DNA of 64,000 nucleotides from Pyxicephalus adspersus (taxonomy: Eukaryota; Chordata; Amphibia; Anura; Pyxicephalidae): the NCBI RefSeq assembly GCF_032062135.1, contig NC_092859.1, positions 89,144,542 to 89,208,541 of the forward strand, written 5' to 3'. A model generated the notes under the pieces. The model saw only the letters and a list, made by a program, of their open reading frames with translations. It was not told where the DNA came from and did not search any database. Positions 12,701 through 27,700 of this stretch are shown one piece after another. The position numbers and the translations under genes are program-made. The number at the start of each line of letters is the position of its first letter. The stretch's first letter is position 1.

Positions 12701-15700
12701 TGTCTTTGCAAACCTAGCCTGGAAATATTAACCTCCCTAGCGGTTGATTTCTCTACGGTTTTATATGTCTAAAAGCGGTACATTGTTTTTCATGAAAATT
12801 TATTTTACAGTATAATATAATAGTATGCGTATAATAGTTATATAATAAAAGTTTGAAACACAAAATCATTTGAAAACAATAAATTGAATAAATAAAAAAA
12901 TCTTTATATTTAAAAAAAAAAAAGTATTAAAAAAAATACATATTATACTCATACTTATTACCACTTTTAGCAACTTTTTTCTACCCCGAGTCACACTCGG
13001 GGTTACCGCTAGGGAGGTTAAATGAGCTTAGGTATATTAAAACACAAGTGTATGATGATGATGATGATGATAAGTATTGAGTAAGATTTTTTTTCTGCTA
13101 GGTGGTAGGAGCAGATAACCTCTATATTGGCATTCATCCTTAATAGTTGTCTTTTATTTTCAGTTAGCATCTGTGGACCCAAGGGCCAGTTGTTGCATGC
13201 AGTCTCTTTCCTTCACTTTGAGACAACATATTCATGTATGTTTAGCTGTAATACATTAAGTTTGATGGAATCATTGTACATATACAAAACACTTTTTAGA
13301 ATTACTGTACTTTTATAGGAGTTTCATTTCTAATACATTTCTAATTTCTTAGGCTCATGATTTCCCCAGCTTATTTAAGGATAATACAATTTTTAAGACT
13401 CTATAAAAAAAGACTTCATTTTACAGCACTTGCTTATAGAAAACTTTGATTTTTGTTTTCTAGGTGTTGAAGAAAGCAGCTTGGACAGTTTTGTGTTTGA
13501 TACTCTCATTCCTAAACCAATTACTCAGCGCTACTTTAATTTATTGATGGAACATCACAGGATTATATTATCTGGGCCCAGCGGAACAGGAAAGACATAT
13601 TTAGCTAACAAACTTGCTGAATATGTTGTAAATAAAAGTGGCAGAAAGAAAATTGAGGAAGCAATTGCAACCTTTAATGTGGATCACAAATCAAGTAAAG
13701 TGAGTAAGCAAAATAAACGTATTTCTAATTTCTAAAATGTATTTCTCTTTCAAAAGAATAGAGAGAGGGAAACTATAGTGTGTTTTAGTAAGTACAAAAA
13801 TGAGTTATTTTAACAATTACCCAAAATGGACTTCTTCATTTATACTTGTTTCTAAAGCGTGCAAGGCTGGATGGTATCCTGGCTTTATTGTAAAGTTTGT
13901 GTTGTTTGGAATGCCCAGGGATATCAAATGAAAGGGCTAAAAATCTTAAGTCCGACAGCTACTTACAATTTGAATTGTAACAAAAAACAGTTTTTGTTTT
14001 TGGTTGATTTACTATAAAGACTGCTCACATAGTGTGAATTATAGTATCATATATACTTGAGTATAAATCAAGATTTTATGCCCTTGGTTTATACTCAAGT
14101 GACACCTAGTGGCATATCTTGGAACTACAAACCTGCAAAAAAAGATTCTTTAGGAGCCATTGGCCCTTTAAAGCTAAATCAAAAACACAAAATATCTAAA
14201 TATGTAAAGAGAGGGTGAAAAAATAACTGAGCACATTTTTTTTGCATTTTTCTCTTTAAATACATATTTAAAGATAACACACCAAAACTTACATTCAGTT
14301 TACGGGCATTATTGTTTTGAATGTTGGCTGTGATGGCTGCATTTTGTACCCTAGGTTTACACTTAAGTCAAATATTTTTCTGTTCATGTAAAAGTAGATG
14401 CCTCAGTTAATATTTGAATTGGTTTATAATTCAGTATTTACAGTAAATAAGTTGAAACCACGTACTTAATTGTACCTAATCATACGTTAGGGAAATTATT
14501 AGTTGATCTTTGCTCACTTCACAAAGTTAACAGCCAATACTCATTTACTGAATCTGTTCCTTTCTGTAAGGTAAAAAAGTAATAAAATAATAATATGAAT
14601 AGAAAACCCTGAAAAGATAAATTCTTTTTGGGAAACACCAAATGGTATGATAAAGTATTGATTGTAGAGTAGAGCATTTTTAAAATAGTGCATTAGGAGA
14701 AAAAAAGGTAAAAAGTTGAGAATGATGCTCAAATTTCTTTAAATAATAAAAGTTCCATTATGTATTAAGATCTTACTGATTAATGCACATATGTACCCAG
14801 ACTATGAACAAAAAACTATTTACATAGCCTTAACAAACACTAAAAGTGCTGTAAATCAAGCTTTTACTGACATCCATACCTGCATGTAATGGGTGTTATT
14901 TTTTTTTTCAAAGATCACAACAAAGACTCTACAGTGAGTTTTCAAATGCTTTCTTACAGCTTAGAAACATCTGCTGCTTGATTACATTTGAGGGCTGTCA
15001 GCCTGCCCAAAAACTGTTCACAGAAAAAAAATCTCAGGCAATACTCTTACTCTTTAAAAATACTTTTTGTTGTGAACTTTAAAGATGAATTTCTCCTCAT
15101 TGCATATAGATACAGAGTTGAATAAAGTTTTGTTTGAAGGTGGTTTTTAATACTTGTTTTGAATAGCAAATTTGGATTCTAATAATTTCCTGAAATCTAT
15201 ATTTTATAAACTGTTGTAACCTACATCAGCCAATTAAAAAACATTTTTTAACTATATTACCTGCTTGAAAAAAATCCTGTTGGCCGATAGTGGTGCACCT
15301 CTGCTTGTCTAACACAGTCCATCTAATTGCCAATGTCTGCTTCTTATCCTCTCCAATTTATATTTACTTCTCAACAATTTTGATGATTACATAACTAGGT
15401 ATGATTCCAATTATATTTTCTCCCTAAATGTAGTTTGAATGAAAAAGTAGCCACGTTACAACTATAATGTACAAATATTTAATGTTATTTGGAATGATCT
15501 GCAGGTCTTTTCTGTAATGGATTCTCTGTGATGTAAAATGCAATGCAATTATCTTTTTTCTGACCAATAGGTACTGTAGTACAATTTGTTCCTATTTGCA
15601 TGTTTAAAATAAAACAGTGTTATCTTTCCTTAACATACTTCTTTTATTTTTAGGAACTGCGACAATACTTGGCCAATCTCGCAGACCAGTGCTGTGGTGA

Positions 15701-18700
15701 TAATGATACTGACCTCCCACTGGTAGTAATTCTTGATAATCTTCATCATATAGGATCCCTGAGTGACATCTTCAATGGATTTCTAAACTGTAAATACAGT
15801 AAATGGTATGACATTTCTTTTCCTGTAAAGGTATAATTTTCAAACTGTCAGAGTTTGAAATGGTAGCTGGCTAGTGTAGTGAAACCCCTAGAAACCTCAC
15901 AAGCAAGTAAAAAAAAATAATATATATATATTTATTATTTTTATATATATATATACAAATATGTCCACACACTATAATAAATTATTAAATGCAATTGTAC
16001 CAAATTTAGGAAACGGCACTCGTTAGTAACCTGGTTCTTAGAGCAGCTTTTCTGAGTATTTTTACCATGAGGAACCCTTGAAATAATTTTCAGGTTTATA
16101 GGTACCCTTGCGAAAACCAAATTATTGCGGGTTAGTGGAGAAAAGCCTCCTAAGTTGGTGACCAATGGAAAGAATGCTTCCATGCAGTGGTTGCTAGAAT
16201 ACTGCTTTTATAAAGAACTAAAACAACATTATCATGTCATTAGGCTGGCTTCACCAAGTAGTGTAGGCTCCAGAACTTTGAAGGTATCATCAAATGGGAG
16301 GTCAATCAGTCTGAGGATCCCCTAGCAATCTCTGGAGGAACCCTGGTTGAGAATGGCTCAGAGCCTTCATATCAGGAAAAAGGACTTGCATAAAACATTA
16401 CAGTAACTATGTCATCCAGCCTTGTGATCTCTCTTGAGGAGAACTTCCTGGAAATATAGACAGTTGTGGGGAACTCATAACACTGTTGGTATAGTGTTAT
16501 ACTTACAGCCTTTGCTTTACTCTTCTATTTAAAGGGTATAGACAAAGTGGCCTATGGACCTAAACAGCCATGGTATTTGACAACAGTTGGAACAGGACAA
16601 TGCTTTAATCTAAGCAGTGCAAACCTGAGCCTTAGGACTGTAGCCAGAAAGCAGAGTAGCAAAATTGAAAATAATGAAAGGTGACAACTGACTTTATAAA
16701 GAACTAGGACTGTGAGGAATGCAATTATTTAGGGATTACAATGGTAACAGTTCAGTTTAGGTTTTTCTATTGTGTTGGCAAAAATCATTCTCTTTTTCCC
16801 CCTTGTTAATGTGAACATGAGAACTCTTTAATATAGGACTACCAACTCACTGTTTTACTTATTTATCAGTTGATATAGCACCAAACACAGGAAGAGGTCC
16901 TTGGTGGGGAACAAAAGGCACATTATAAGGGAGTGGAGGAAAGATTATGGTGAAGTGGTTTAGGAACAATATATTTTTTTTTTTATGATTTGCATTTGTT
17001 ACCTGTGTACCCATCATATTTTTGACACCAGAAAACCAGATAATTTGTTTTAATATATATATACAGACACACCAAGCATAGGGAGTAACAGATTTTATTG
17101 AAAAACCTTTTCTCATTGAGCTTGTTTTAATGTGTTATGTAGTATACAAGTCTTAATACATTTGCTGCAAGGCACTGTTCATACTCTCAGTGCACTGGGG
17201 TGCACATAAAACATAATTCGTCAACATTGTACCTGGCAGGATACCTGTGTGTTAACAGCATAGTGGGGAAAAACAGGCACTAGCTGGCCTGTATCTCCAT
17301 ATTTCCACATTCAAAGCTAGCTAGCATTATTTATTAGGTTCTTTAAATTCATTTACACACAATATACACTTAAACAAGAACAGCTGCTATTACATTCAGC
17401 TATAGGAAGTGTTATTTTGTATCATAAGAAGATCTATTGTTTATCATGTATGCCAGCATCATGAGATTGGGGAAAATCAAGTGATTAGTGATAATACATA
17501 TAAATCAGGTCTAAGTTAATTACAGGCATGTCTACATTTTTTATTTTCAAATGCTGTTACTAATGATCTTATATCATTTTCATTGTTACTTTCCAAGAGG
17601 GAAAATAACAGTATATCTGTTTGTAATATGAGCAGTTCCTTGTGCAATTAATGTTCAATTCATTTCTCATTAGCATTAGGTAAGGGTATTGACATTGATT
17701 GCCACAATTTACTGGAAGGAGTTTATTAAAGGGAACATATCAGAAGGTGTCACATTCTTGATGTGTTATCTTGGATTTACACATCTTATTTCTTGTATTG
17801 TGTTCAGGTAACAGGTGACAATAGTATTCATTTTTGTCACTGTGACTTCATGGAACAAATGTCATCAACAACAGAAGAGATAAATAGATTCGTTGATTAC
17901 TTTTTTAGTAGTGCTTGATGTCTTGTCAAAGACTGTAATGACATTGATGTTCAAATGCCAGCATAGTTTGAAAAGAATGCTTGCTATAATGCAATATACT
18001 GTCTATTATTCAGAAATTTAATACACACTTACACGATAGCATGGGCATGTTACCCTTTTTGTTAGTAGTAATGTCAGTTTGTACATTTGTCTCTTGTTTT
18101 TGTTATGCCAAGTTTATGCACTCATGGCACCTTTTTCTTAGAAAATGGGTTTTGTGGTAATCATTAGCAACTGGCATTCGAGCTTCTGTTAGCAAGAATG
18201 CCAGTTTGTACTCTGACTTTGTCATAGCAAGTTTTATGGACTTACAGCATGGTTTCAATAAAAGCGGATAGGGGATAAGAATTCAGCATGTGTGTGGAGG
18301 TTGCTAAGCATCAACTATACGTAGAAGTGTACTTTTAGTATGGCCGCCACTGGGCGTTTAGGGACACATAGACATGCACAACCTTTATGTGACAATACAT
18401 ACGGATATCTGTTCTGCCCTCTGTAATATAAGGTCACACAAAGAGAAACAATATTATAGGCCAAAAACATATAAAGTGCTAAAAAACAAATATATCTGTT
18501 AGCATACTTGACCTGTTTTATTTCATGCTCTCTCTTACAGCCCCTACATAATTGGAACAATGAATCAGAGCATTTCCTCATCACCAAATTTAGAACTGCA
18601 TCATAATTTCAGGTAATCATTTTTTTTTTTCAATTTATAAAATGTGGCTGTTTTCATCTAAAGTTTTCAATGACAAACTAACATATTCTGTTCTTATGGA

Positions 18701-21700
18701 ATTAAAAATTTAATTTAAATTATACACCTATATTTCATTTATGAAAAATAATAGGTAATACATTCATAATACATACAGTACTTGGATTACGGCTGGGACT
18801 GTGTTTTTTTTTCTGGTGGTTTTTGTCAACTTTTTTTGAATAAAATTATATTACCAATAATAAGAAAGTTTGCATATTCTGCAGCTATCTTTTTCTAATT
18901 GCTAATTACATTTTTAATTACTTTCATTATTATAAGTCCATTTTTTGATAGTTTTACATATAAGTATGTAAGTATCTTTAATTTTAATTTTGTGTAATAA
19001 TGTTTATCTCAGGTGGGTACTATGTGCGAACCATACAGATCCAGTGAAGGGTTTCCTCGGAAGATACTTAAGACGAAAGCTAATTGAAAGGGAAATAGAG
19101 ATGAATATGAGGAACAACGACCTTATAAAGATAATTGAATGGGTTCCTAAAGCATGGCACCATGTCAACAGTTTTCTAGAGACGCATAGTTCCTCAGATG
19201 TCACTATTGGTATGAAACTTTGATTTTATTATTGCCCATGGCATTGCTTTATTTTTGGATGTATTAGAATTTGTATGGTGCTTACGTTATCACACAGCTA
19301 AATGTGAAATAGTTAGAATTAGTATCTTCATTATCTATTCATGTTACCCAGCACAAATACAAAAAAACAGGTTATTATTTTGTTGGCCAGGGCTCTTTAC
19401 ATGGCATTCTTGAGCTTTGTTGTTTTATATGGATTGCATATATCATGCTGCACAAAATGACTTGCTTATTCCATGATGGCATTTGTATAGTTAGCACACA
19501 GATGGGTATCATTTTACCATTTATAAGGGAACGGTTTAAAGCTGAACAAACTACTAAGCAAATAAAATACATATGTTTTAAATAATAGTGTGTATTAAAT
19601 AGAATGTAAAGCAACTGCACTGTGTTTGCAGCGGGAGTTTAGTGACATCACAAGTGACATCATGGCACTTGTAGTTGTTAAAGAGGCTTGGGAGGAACTG
19701 TTACAGCTATGTCCCGCTCTCCACAGGAGTGGATCAGTGCCATAGGAATCTTTAGATGAGTGACAGCAGCCAAAGCAACATTATTGCTTTGCTGTAAAAC
19801 AAAGCAATCTATGGATGTGAAATGGAACAGGGAGGATAGGGATAGATGCCGTTCTGTAGTGCAGGAGGCGGGATGTTAGGAGCACACTAGATTTGTGGAA
19901 TATCAACACTTATTTTTATGTACTTGCAGTGTATTAAGAGAATAAAATATGAAAATATGTGCATTTATTGCAGTGATGAGTAATGTTTTTCCCTGACATA
20001 CACTTCTAATGTGATAAAATGATTGCATTTTGTTCTCTTTCACTGTGTTCTGCACATTCTGAAATTGAAATTGGAGTATGACATATGTAGAGCTTAGTTT
20101 AAATATTTGTCTCAAAGTACCGCATTTTGCAAACTGAATTAAGCCTTAGCTTCAGAGTGTATAATAACATTTTGCATCCTTTCGGATGATAAGTTCCCAG
20201 CACTGTGCATTCTACAGTGTTTTCTATCCCTTTGTCTTATCTCCCTTTATCAGATCAACCACTGTACAATCCAAAACATTGGAACTTGTTCAATTCTTTA
20301 TGTGAGACGCAGGCAAGGTTGCTGAAATCTTGATAAGCCACATCTACTGTTCCACACTGATCTACTACTTTAATCGTCCAGTCAAAAAATCAATTTCAAG
20401 CTTTGAGTAATGTGATCTCTCTTTGCTGCAAGTCAGTAGACTTTGGATTTTTTAGAAATTTACCCTTGTAAGATTTACACATCTCTCAAGGATGAAATAC
20501 AGCACCATGCATTTTATATTTAAAAGAAAGAGCTGTTCTGTGGAACATTATCAAATGGTGTTCATAGCATGCAAAATATAATTCACAGATTTTCAGGCAT
20601 GAATGTTAACTAGCAAAAATGTTTGTCCCAAATCAAAATATTTTACGCCTAAACTGGAAATGTCATCAAGAACTCTGTAGATATGACATTTATTTAGAGA
20701 TGTATGAGACTTAATTTAAAGGTCAACTTAAACATTCCTTGTGATGAAAAAAAATCTTCTTTTATTTCCAAACATTTTTAGAAACTAGGAGAGTAAACAG
20801 AAAATTCTTTTGTTTTCTAGAAGTAGCATTCTGCTACTAAAAGGGATTTTATTTTGGATTTAAATTTATGTACGCTAAGAATATAAAATACTTGGCTTTT
20901 GTCTATGCTCTGCACTGCTCATCTTTGTACTCTATCTGCTGACACTACCAAGCAAGCAGAGGCACCTGGTAAATGAGCAGATGGTGCAGCCGCAGCATGT
21001 AAACATTTTTTCTAGGCATTATTTTGAAATGTGCTGGTAAGAACTGGTTCTGTTGGAAACAATAGATTTTCTCATGTCTTTGTTTTACACAATGCAGTTT
21101 TATGCATGACAGCACATCTGGTTTGCACAAACCCTTATGCTTGATCATTAAATTAAAGACTTATAAATCCAAAAACAATCTGCCAAAAAAATGAAGGTGA
21201 ATTCCGGGAAAAACTATTTACACTTGCAGACCCTTCTCATTGCATTGGGTTTGTTTTATCTAAAGGTAGGTGAATAAGGAATGAAAAACCTAATCCCTCT
21301 ATCCTGCAACAAGTAATGTTCTCCTATGCTGCCCAACACTCTGAAATGTTGTCAGGGCTTCAGAAGAGGATTCAGTCATTTCCCACAGACTTTGGGAGCT
21401 CCTCTTTTCTGATATATACAGCCATGCTAACCTTTTTTCAAGGCAATGAGGATGCAATATGTTGACCATGACAGGGCCGGCAGGGGGATATAGATGTGGC
21501 CAGTCCTGAGTGGCATTGTGCAGGAGTGCCCGGCAGTGATTATACTAAGAGCCCCTCTTCTTCTTCTTCTATGTGTCTTGTGAGAATTGAACAGGGTACA
21601 AATATTGTATTGGTTATATGTCAGTGGAATCTGTGTTGTCACTCCCTTGAAAGAAGGCACAACAAGGTCTCTAGTTATTTTTAAACCAATATTTTTTTTT

Positions 21701-24700
21701 TTTAGTTGAGCGGTTTTTCAGCCTTTGCCAACTTTAAGTGCTTTTTGTGTAATTGACCGTAGTTGTACATTAACACTTTAAAAACTGTAGGTACATTGTG
21801 ACATTGGTGTTCTTGTATATGCTATACAAATGTATAGGAATAAATACGAACACCTAAGAGTTTTACATGAAACACTAGCTGCAGGGTTCAGAAAATAAGT
21901 AGTAAATATTTGTTTTCTGTTTGATAGGTCCACGTCTTTTCCTTTCATGTCCGATGGATGTGGATGGGTCTAAAGTATGGTTTACAGATCTTTGGAACTA
22001 TTCGGTAATCCCCTATCTTTTGGAAGCCGTGAGAGAAGGACTTCAGGTAAAGAGTGCTCATATAAAGTGATGTATTGCTTCCACCACATATGGGATTTAT
22101 TAAAATGCAATTATTATGGTTTTAATCAAAGCCAAAACATACCTTAACAGAGCTAAGTAATTTCCTGTTTGATAAATCAAGCTTCCTATAGTGGTAAAAT
22201 CTAACAGCAGTTCTAATACTCCATTATGCTATCCAATATTAAAAATAAAAAAACAAAAAAAAGTTTTTGACTATAGATATAGTCAAAAACAGTAAAACAA
22301 AAATTTAAACCAGATTTTTTTTCATAATTATATTTTTCCTAAATCATTTTACATTTTGGGGTTCATTGTAATCTTATTTTTTGTTATCTATGCTGCATTT
22401 CATTAAAAGATAACATGTGAATTTACAAACCACCACCAGGTGGCACTTTAATCCAAGTACACAGCTTTACTACAATAAGTACACAAAAATTCTGTAGTTA
22501 TTGGCATACAGACAATAAAGAGAAATACATAGACAAGCTGAAATGCAGGTCCACCATGAAAATGATAGATTGAATAGAAAAACTAATTAAACAACTTCAG
22601 GTGTGGGCTTGAATGAAGGAAATTACAGTACTGCTGGCAAAACAGAGAGAAAATTCTTTGATTTCTTCCTCTACATGAAGGATACCGAGTTAATACTGAA
22701 CACAAGATGTTATTTTTAGAATACTACAATGAATATTAAAATGTCACCAGCTGTTACAATCATTATTCACCAATCATAAGTAAAAAAACATAATTATATG
22801 GCTATGATAGCAGCTAACACATTTTCAAGACATTCACACTTAAAGAAATTTGATCTAGAAAAGAACATAAAAGTTTGTGTATCCGAAAGAGTGCAAAAGC
22901 TATTTTTTTTTTTTTGTAGACTGGAACACTCAGTGGGTAGCAGTCTTGCTTTTGCAGTCTGGGCTTCCTCCAGGGTCTCCAGTTTCCTCCCACATCCCAA
23001 AAACATACTGATAGGTTAATTGGTTTCCCCTGAAGCGTCAAATTTAGCATTTGATGGGTAAACAGCCTTAGTTACAGACTTCACTGGCAGAAATAACTTA
23101 ATGCAAAATGCAAGTGTTTGCACATACGTTTGTAAGTGATCCCAATAAATCTGTCCTGCTACCAAGGATTATTATTGAACATTATATAAGAGGAATCCGA
23201 ACAAGCAATTTATTAAAACAGCTGGAGAGCTGGCAGCTTATTAAAAGTCAGCAAAGGAAACAAACCATTTTCTTTCACTACAGTTTTGTTTAAGGTCAAT
23301 GCAGAAAACAAAATCATATCACTTACAGGTGGTGGAAAAGCATTTTGAACTGCAAGAAAAAGTTTTTGTAGAAAGGAGTTTTTAACTATGAGAAAAAGAT
23401 TTGCTAATTTAAGTGCTGTGAAAGTGGGGAATAAACACAAGATTTTACGTAAACTCATATATTAAAGAGGATTAGATGTTTAATGAAATATGATTTACAC
23501 TTGATTTTGTAAACCAATCTATGTAACTGTTAATTCATAGTGTATAGGGGCAATGATTTCCAGTGTCCTGTTGCTATCTGTGAGTATTCAACATGTGGCG
23601 GTCCAGTTGTTTGTGCAAACCATATCAGTCCACGCTAAATAAATCATGTTTTGTGTGTACAGATGTATGGCAAACAAGCTCCTTGGGAAGACCTGACAAA
23701 ATGGATAAAGGACACATTCCCTTGGAACACTGCTTCTTCTCAACGTGAATGCCCAGCCTTACTGCAGTTGCGGCCAGAGGATGTAGGGTACGATGGATAT
23801 GCCACTGCCAAAGAAGTATCATCATCCAAAAATGTGCCGGAAGGTGACAAAGATGGTGACCCCCTGGTACGTTGCATAGTCAATGCAGATTTTTTAAATG
23901 TAGTTACTATTTTCGGTTACTAAATCTAAATCTACTAAAATTGAATAGGTTACACGTAGCCTAAGTGTAATGCATCAGCATTTCAGAAAAAAGATTATTC
24001 ATGTGATCCATAATGGTACGCTGGTCCAAATGGTGCATGTTTTGTTGTATACAAAATAAAATAAAATGGGCCTGGTTTATTAAAGCTCAATGGATTTCTC
24101 AATGGATGTTATAATATTTTCAATCCTGGAGCTGATCCATTGCATGTTTACCCATAATAGTCTATCTTCTCCAGTCTTGGAGAGCTTTAATAAATCAGGC
24201 CTGATGTGTAATGCCAGTGTCATATACAATTTACGCTCACTGTAATACAGACTAGTCCCTCAGACCTAGATTTGAAATCTGCGGACCTCAGTGCTGCTTT
24301 GTATTTTGGCATCAAAATAACCACTTTAAAACTAAACATGCTTGTGCTATGCGATGTTTTCCAGTAATATTCTCAGAATAGAGGCTGTTTGGATGCAACT
24401 AAAGAACCAGCGATATGTTACACTATTAGGGTTACATTGCTCATAATAAATACTAATTTGTTATATCAATTCAATCTCTGGTTCACAACCAGGCAAATGT
24501 GCAATATTTAGTTATATTTTGGGATGATTTTCAGGTTTAAAGCTGATCCTGCTGGCTGCGAAATTTGCAAACCTAGAATAATTATGGTGAATTTGGCAGA
24601 TTTTTTTCATGACGATAATGCACCAAAAGCTGCAGAACTGTGATTATCATGGTTACACTGTCCTGTAATAGAGGATTTGTTATAAAAATCCAAAAAGAAG

Positions 24701-27700
24701 GATGACTGTTTCTGGCCAATTCACATTTTTCTAGTGACACAAGTGTTCTAAGCTGCATATAAGAAGTTAAGACTTAAAATTAAAATGGACAGTGGCATTT
24801 TTAGTTTGGAAACATTTGGATACTACTTTTTTTTATGACTTTTTAATTTTGCTTTCAGCTGTTTCAAACAGAGCAGTCATGTACGGTATATATAATGTGA
24901 TATCCTTTCTCTGTGTGTTGTGCCATCTCACCATATGTCCTAATGTTTTTGAGACACAGCAGTGGTATATATTTTCTAAAAATGTTGCATTTTCTATTTT
25001 TGCTTTAATTTTAGTTTAGTGTTTTCCATAATAAGTTAAGCATGTTCTCAAAGAAAGCTATTTCATCAAGTCTGTTAGGAAAATGTGGATTGTTTTATCT
25101 AATTAAAATGATAGTTTTATTCCAGATGCCTGGCTCTGATTGTATTATCATTGTTCATGTGAAAGGTTTTATCTCTTTCAATAGAAAAATACACATGCAG
25201 CTTCTTTGAAGGGATAATGCATTATCAACAGTCACATGGGTGTCCTAGATTTGTATCTGGAACAGCCAGCATGCTATCACTTACTTTGATTTTTCTTTGC
25301 ATTATCCATGTGCTGTGTTCTGGAATCTTAAAAAAATAAAACAGATATTGGCAGTTTCTGCAAATTAATGCTTATGCAACTCAAGCTGTCAAATCCTGAT
25401 GGTAATAGTAACAGTTAAATATTCACCAAGTTATTTATAGTAGCAATATTTGTTAGATTTCCTTTTTTCGATTTTTTGCATTATGCAGATTCTAGAGCAG
25501 TGTTTTCCAGCCAGGGTTCCTCTGGAGGTTGCTAGGGGTTTCTTAGGCAATAGGCAGTTTGTGACTGTCAGGTCAGTTTAAGTGACGCCAATAATTTTCT
25601 TGGCTATCTGTGGCATTCTTTTCCAATGGCCGGCAATGTGTGAGTCATTCTTCCTATTGACCACCACACTAATGTACTGTAAATTGTGGATAAATAGTTA
25701 TAGCAGAGGTTCCCTGAAGACCTGGGGTTCCCTCCATGTTAAATAGGTCAAGAGACAATGTTCTAGAGTGACAACACTCACCACATCTTAGGACTAGCAA
25801 GCAGCAATATATTATTTTTTTATTCTTGCATTAGATATCTTTTAACATATAGTAGACAATAGCAGCGCACTTTCAGGAACAGGTAAATTTATGCACTCAT
25901 TGTGTATTCAAGCACATGGATGAAAGGTCGGTGGTGGTCAGTAGACCTAATCAGGCCTTTTGTTTTCATAAAATAATGCATAATTCTTCAGATGGTAGAC
26001 ATACAGATTTAGCTGCATGACATTAAACATCAATCCTCCACTGTTTTGTTACTTTTATTCGCCTTTTCTAAATTTCTTGCTACATTTTGCAAATTCTAAA
26101 TGGTCAGTAAACATTCCCTCAACAATCAATGGCCTGTAGGAATGTTTAGAGATATTTGTAAAGCTCCAACTCCAGCCAGATGGGTTGAAGCTTTGCCTCA
26201 GAGAAACCCAGCATTCCGCCATGTCACAAAAGTTTGAAAGGCTGCCACAGGTTTTTGCAGGTCCTTAATAAGTTTACCTCCTTCATCCGAGTGATAGTTT
26301 CTTTATTACTTTGTTGTCCTACCATTGCAGAACCTTCCAAACAGTCAAAACAAGACAGTGTTGTAAAACAGATCCTACATGGAACAAATTCCTCCATTTG
26401 GCATATCCTTTAACCATCTAATATTCATCTCCAAAGAAATACCTAATATGGCGTTTTCAATAGAATTTCCTACTGATCCCTTTTTAGATAAATGGTTTTA
26501 AATTTTTGTTTAACTCTTGTTTTGGATTGCATATAATGGTATGCATAGTTTATTTAAATATTTTACCAAAAAGCCATGAGTATCCTGATTTATTTTCTTT
26601 AACCATTTTTTTTAGTTCCTTGAATGATTCTATATAAATAACGGGATTATTTTCAATATGCCTAAAACAAACTTTTACAAGTAAGTGCCAATAATATCTT
26701 ATTCACTGTTCTTAAATCTGTCTATTATCTGAAAATGAAAATGCATCATTTATCCTAAAGCAAAGGCAGCTATGAATTATTCCAAGTATATGTTACACTG
26801 ATCTTTTCATTATAAGAAAAGCTTTTTTTTTTGTATTACTTTAAATTAGCAGTACCTGATTTGGATTTCCTTATGTAAAATACACCTGAGGATGTTCAAC
26901 CTAAGAAATATATCTAAAATGCAAGACAAAGTTTTTTGGTAAAATGGACTTTAAAATTCTTCCAATCTATCAGAAATGTGTTTAGGCCTCAGTCTTGACT
27001 CAAGCCAATTTGACACCCCTGAGACATATTAATATAACAATAATGCTTTGGCAGACACTTTGTTGTGGATATTAAGGATACAGCCTATCCCCTAAAGCCC
27101 CCTAAAGAGGGCCTTACTGCTCTTGTAATGCTGAAGCCATGTCCAACTTCACCAACAGATTGAAATAGGACAGTTTTTTATCCTTTACCTGCCAATAACA
27201 TATTACAAATGTCATGGCGGAACCCCCTCTTAGAGGAAGTAAGCTTGCAGGGAGTTTTGCTTATATATAGCTGAAGTAAAATGAAAAGTTTGTAAGGTTC
27301 TGATGTGCTGAATAAAATGTGAATAGGGTAGAATGCATGGAAATGCACTGCAGAGTTTGCTGTTTGTGAGCCATAACCGGCCCTCCATTACAACTGTCTT
27401 CTTAAATTCTGCCTTTGAACCTGGCAGCTCCTTTGGCCATCAGGCAGTCATTGATGATGAAACTCCTGTGCATGCACACAGCGTGCAAACATGTAAGAAG
27501 AAGTGTTGCATTAGACCTTCAACCTAAATACACCTAGTCATTGGGAATAATGTCCTAAATTCATAAAGTAAAGTTATATACAACATGTACTTGCAATACT
27601 ACATCCTATATAGCATTTTATTCATTTCTGCAGTACAGTGGTATTAAGTACACACCTAAATCATGCTAGAGTATTAGATTTCCTGACTAGCCTGATGCTG

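Larger units (their letters stand above)
10853..13463 (+). other. NAV3 intron with two DNA-transposon insertions
   Basis: 2.6 kb, phase 1. It carries an 803-bp TA-flanked MITE (10,975-11,777) and a 294-bp TTAA-flanked element (12,728-13,021). A short ATG/GAT trinucleotide run follows at about 13,052-13,071. The remainder is AT-rich, and the acceptor at 13,461-13,463 follows a T-rich tract. Confidence 0.8.
15806..18540 (+). other. NAV3 intron
   Basis: 2.7 kb, phase 2. It has an AT-rich run (about 15,919-15,956, TATATA/TTTATTA) and a hAT-like MITE at 16,044-16,355. The remainder was not classified. It ends with atgctctctcttacag. Confidence 0.75.
22047..23662 (+). other. NAV3 intron
   Basis: 1.6 kb, phase 0. 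It contains a perfect 12-bp inverted repeat (22,263-22,290) and a repeat fragment at about 22,925-23,065. The acceptor is tgtgtgtacag. Confidence 0.75.
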
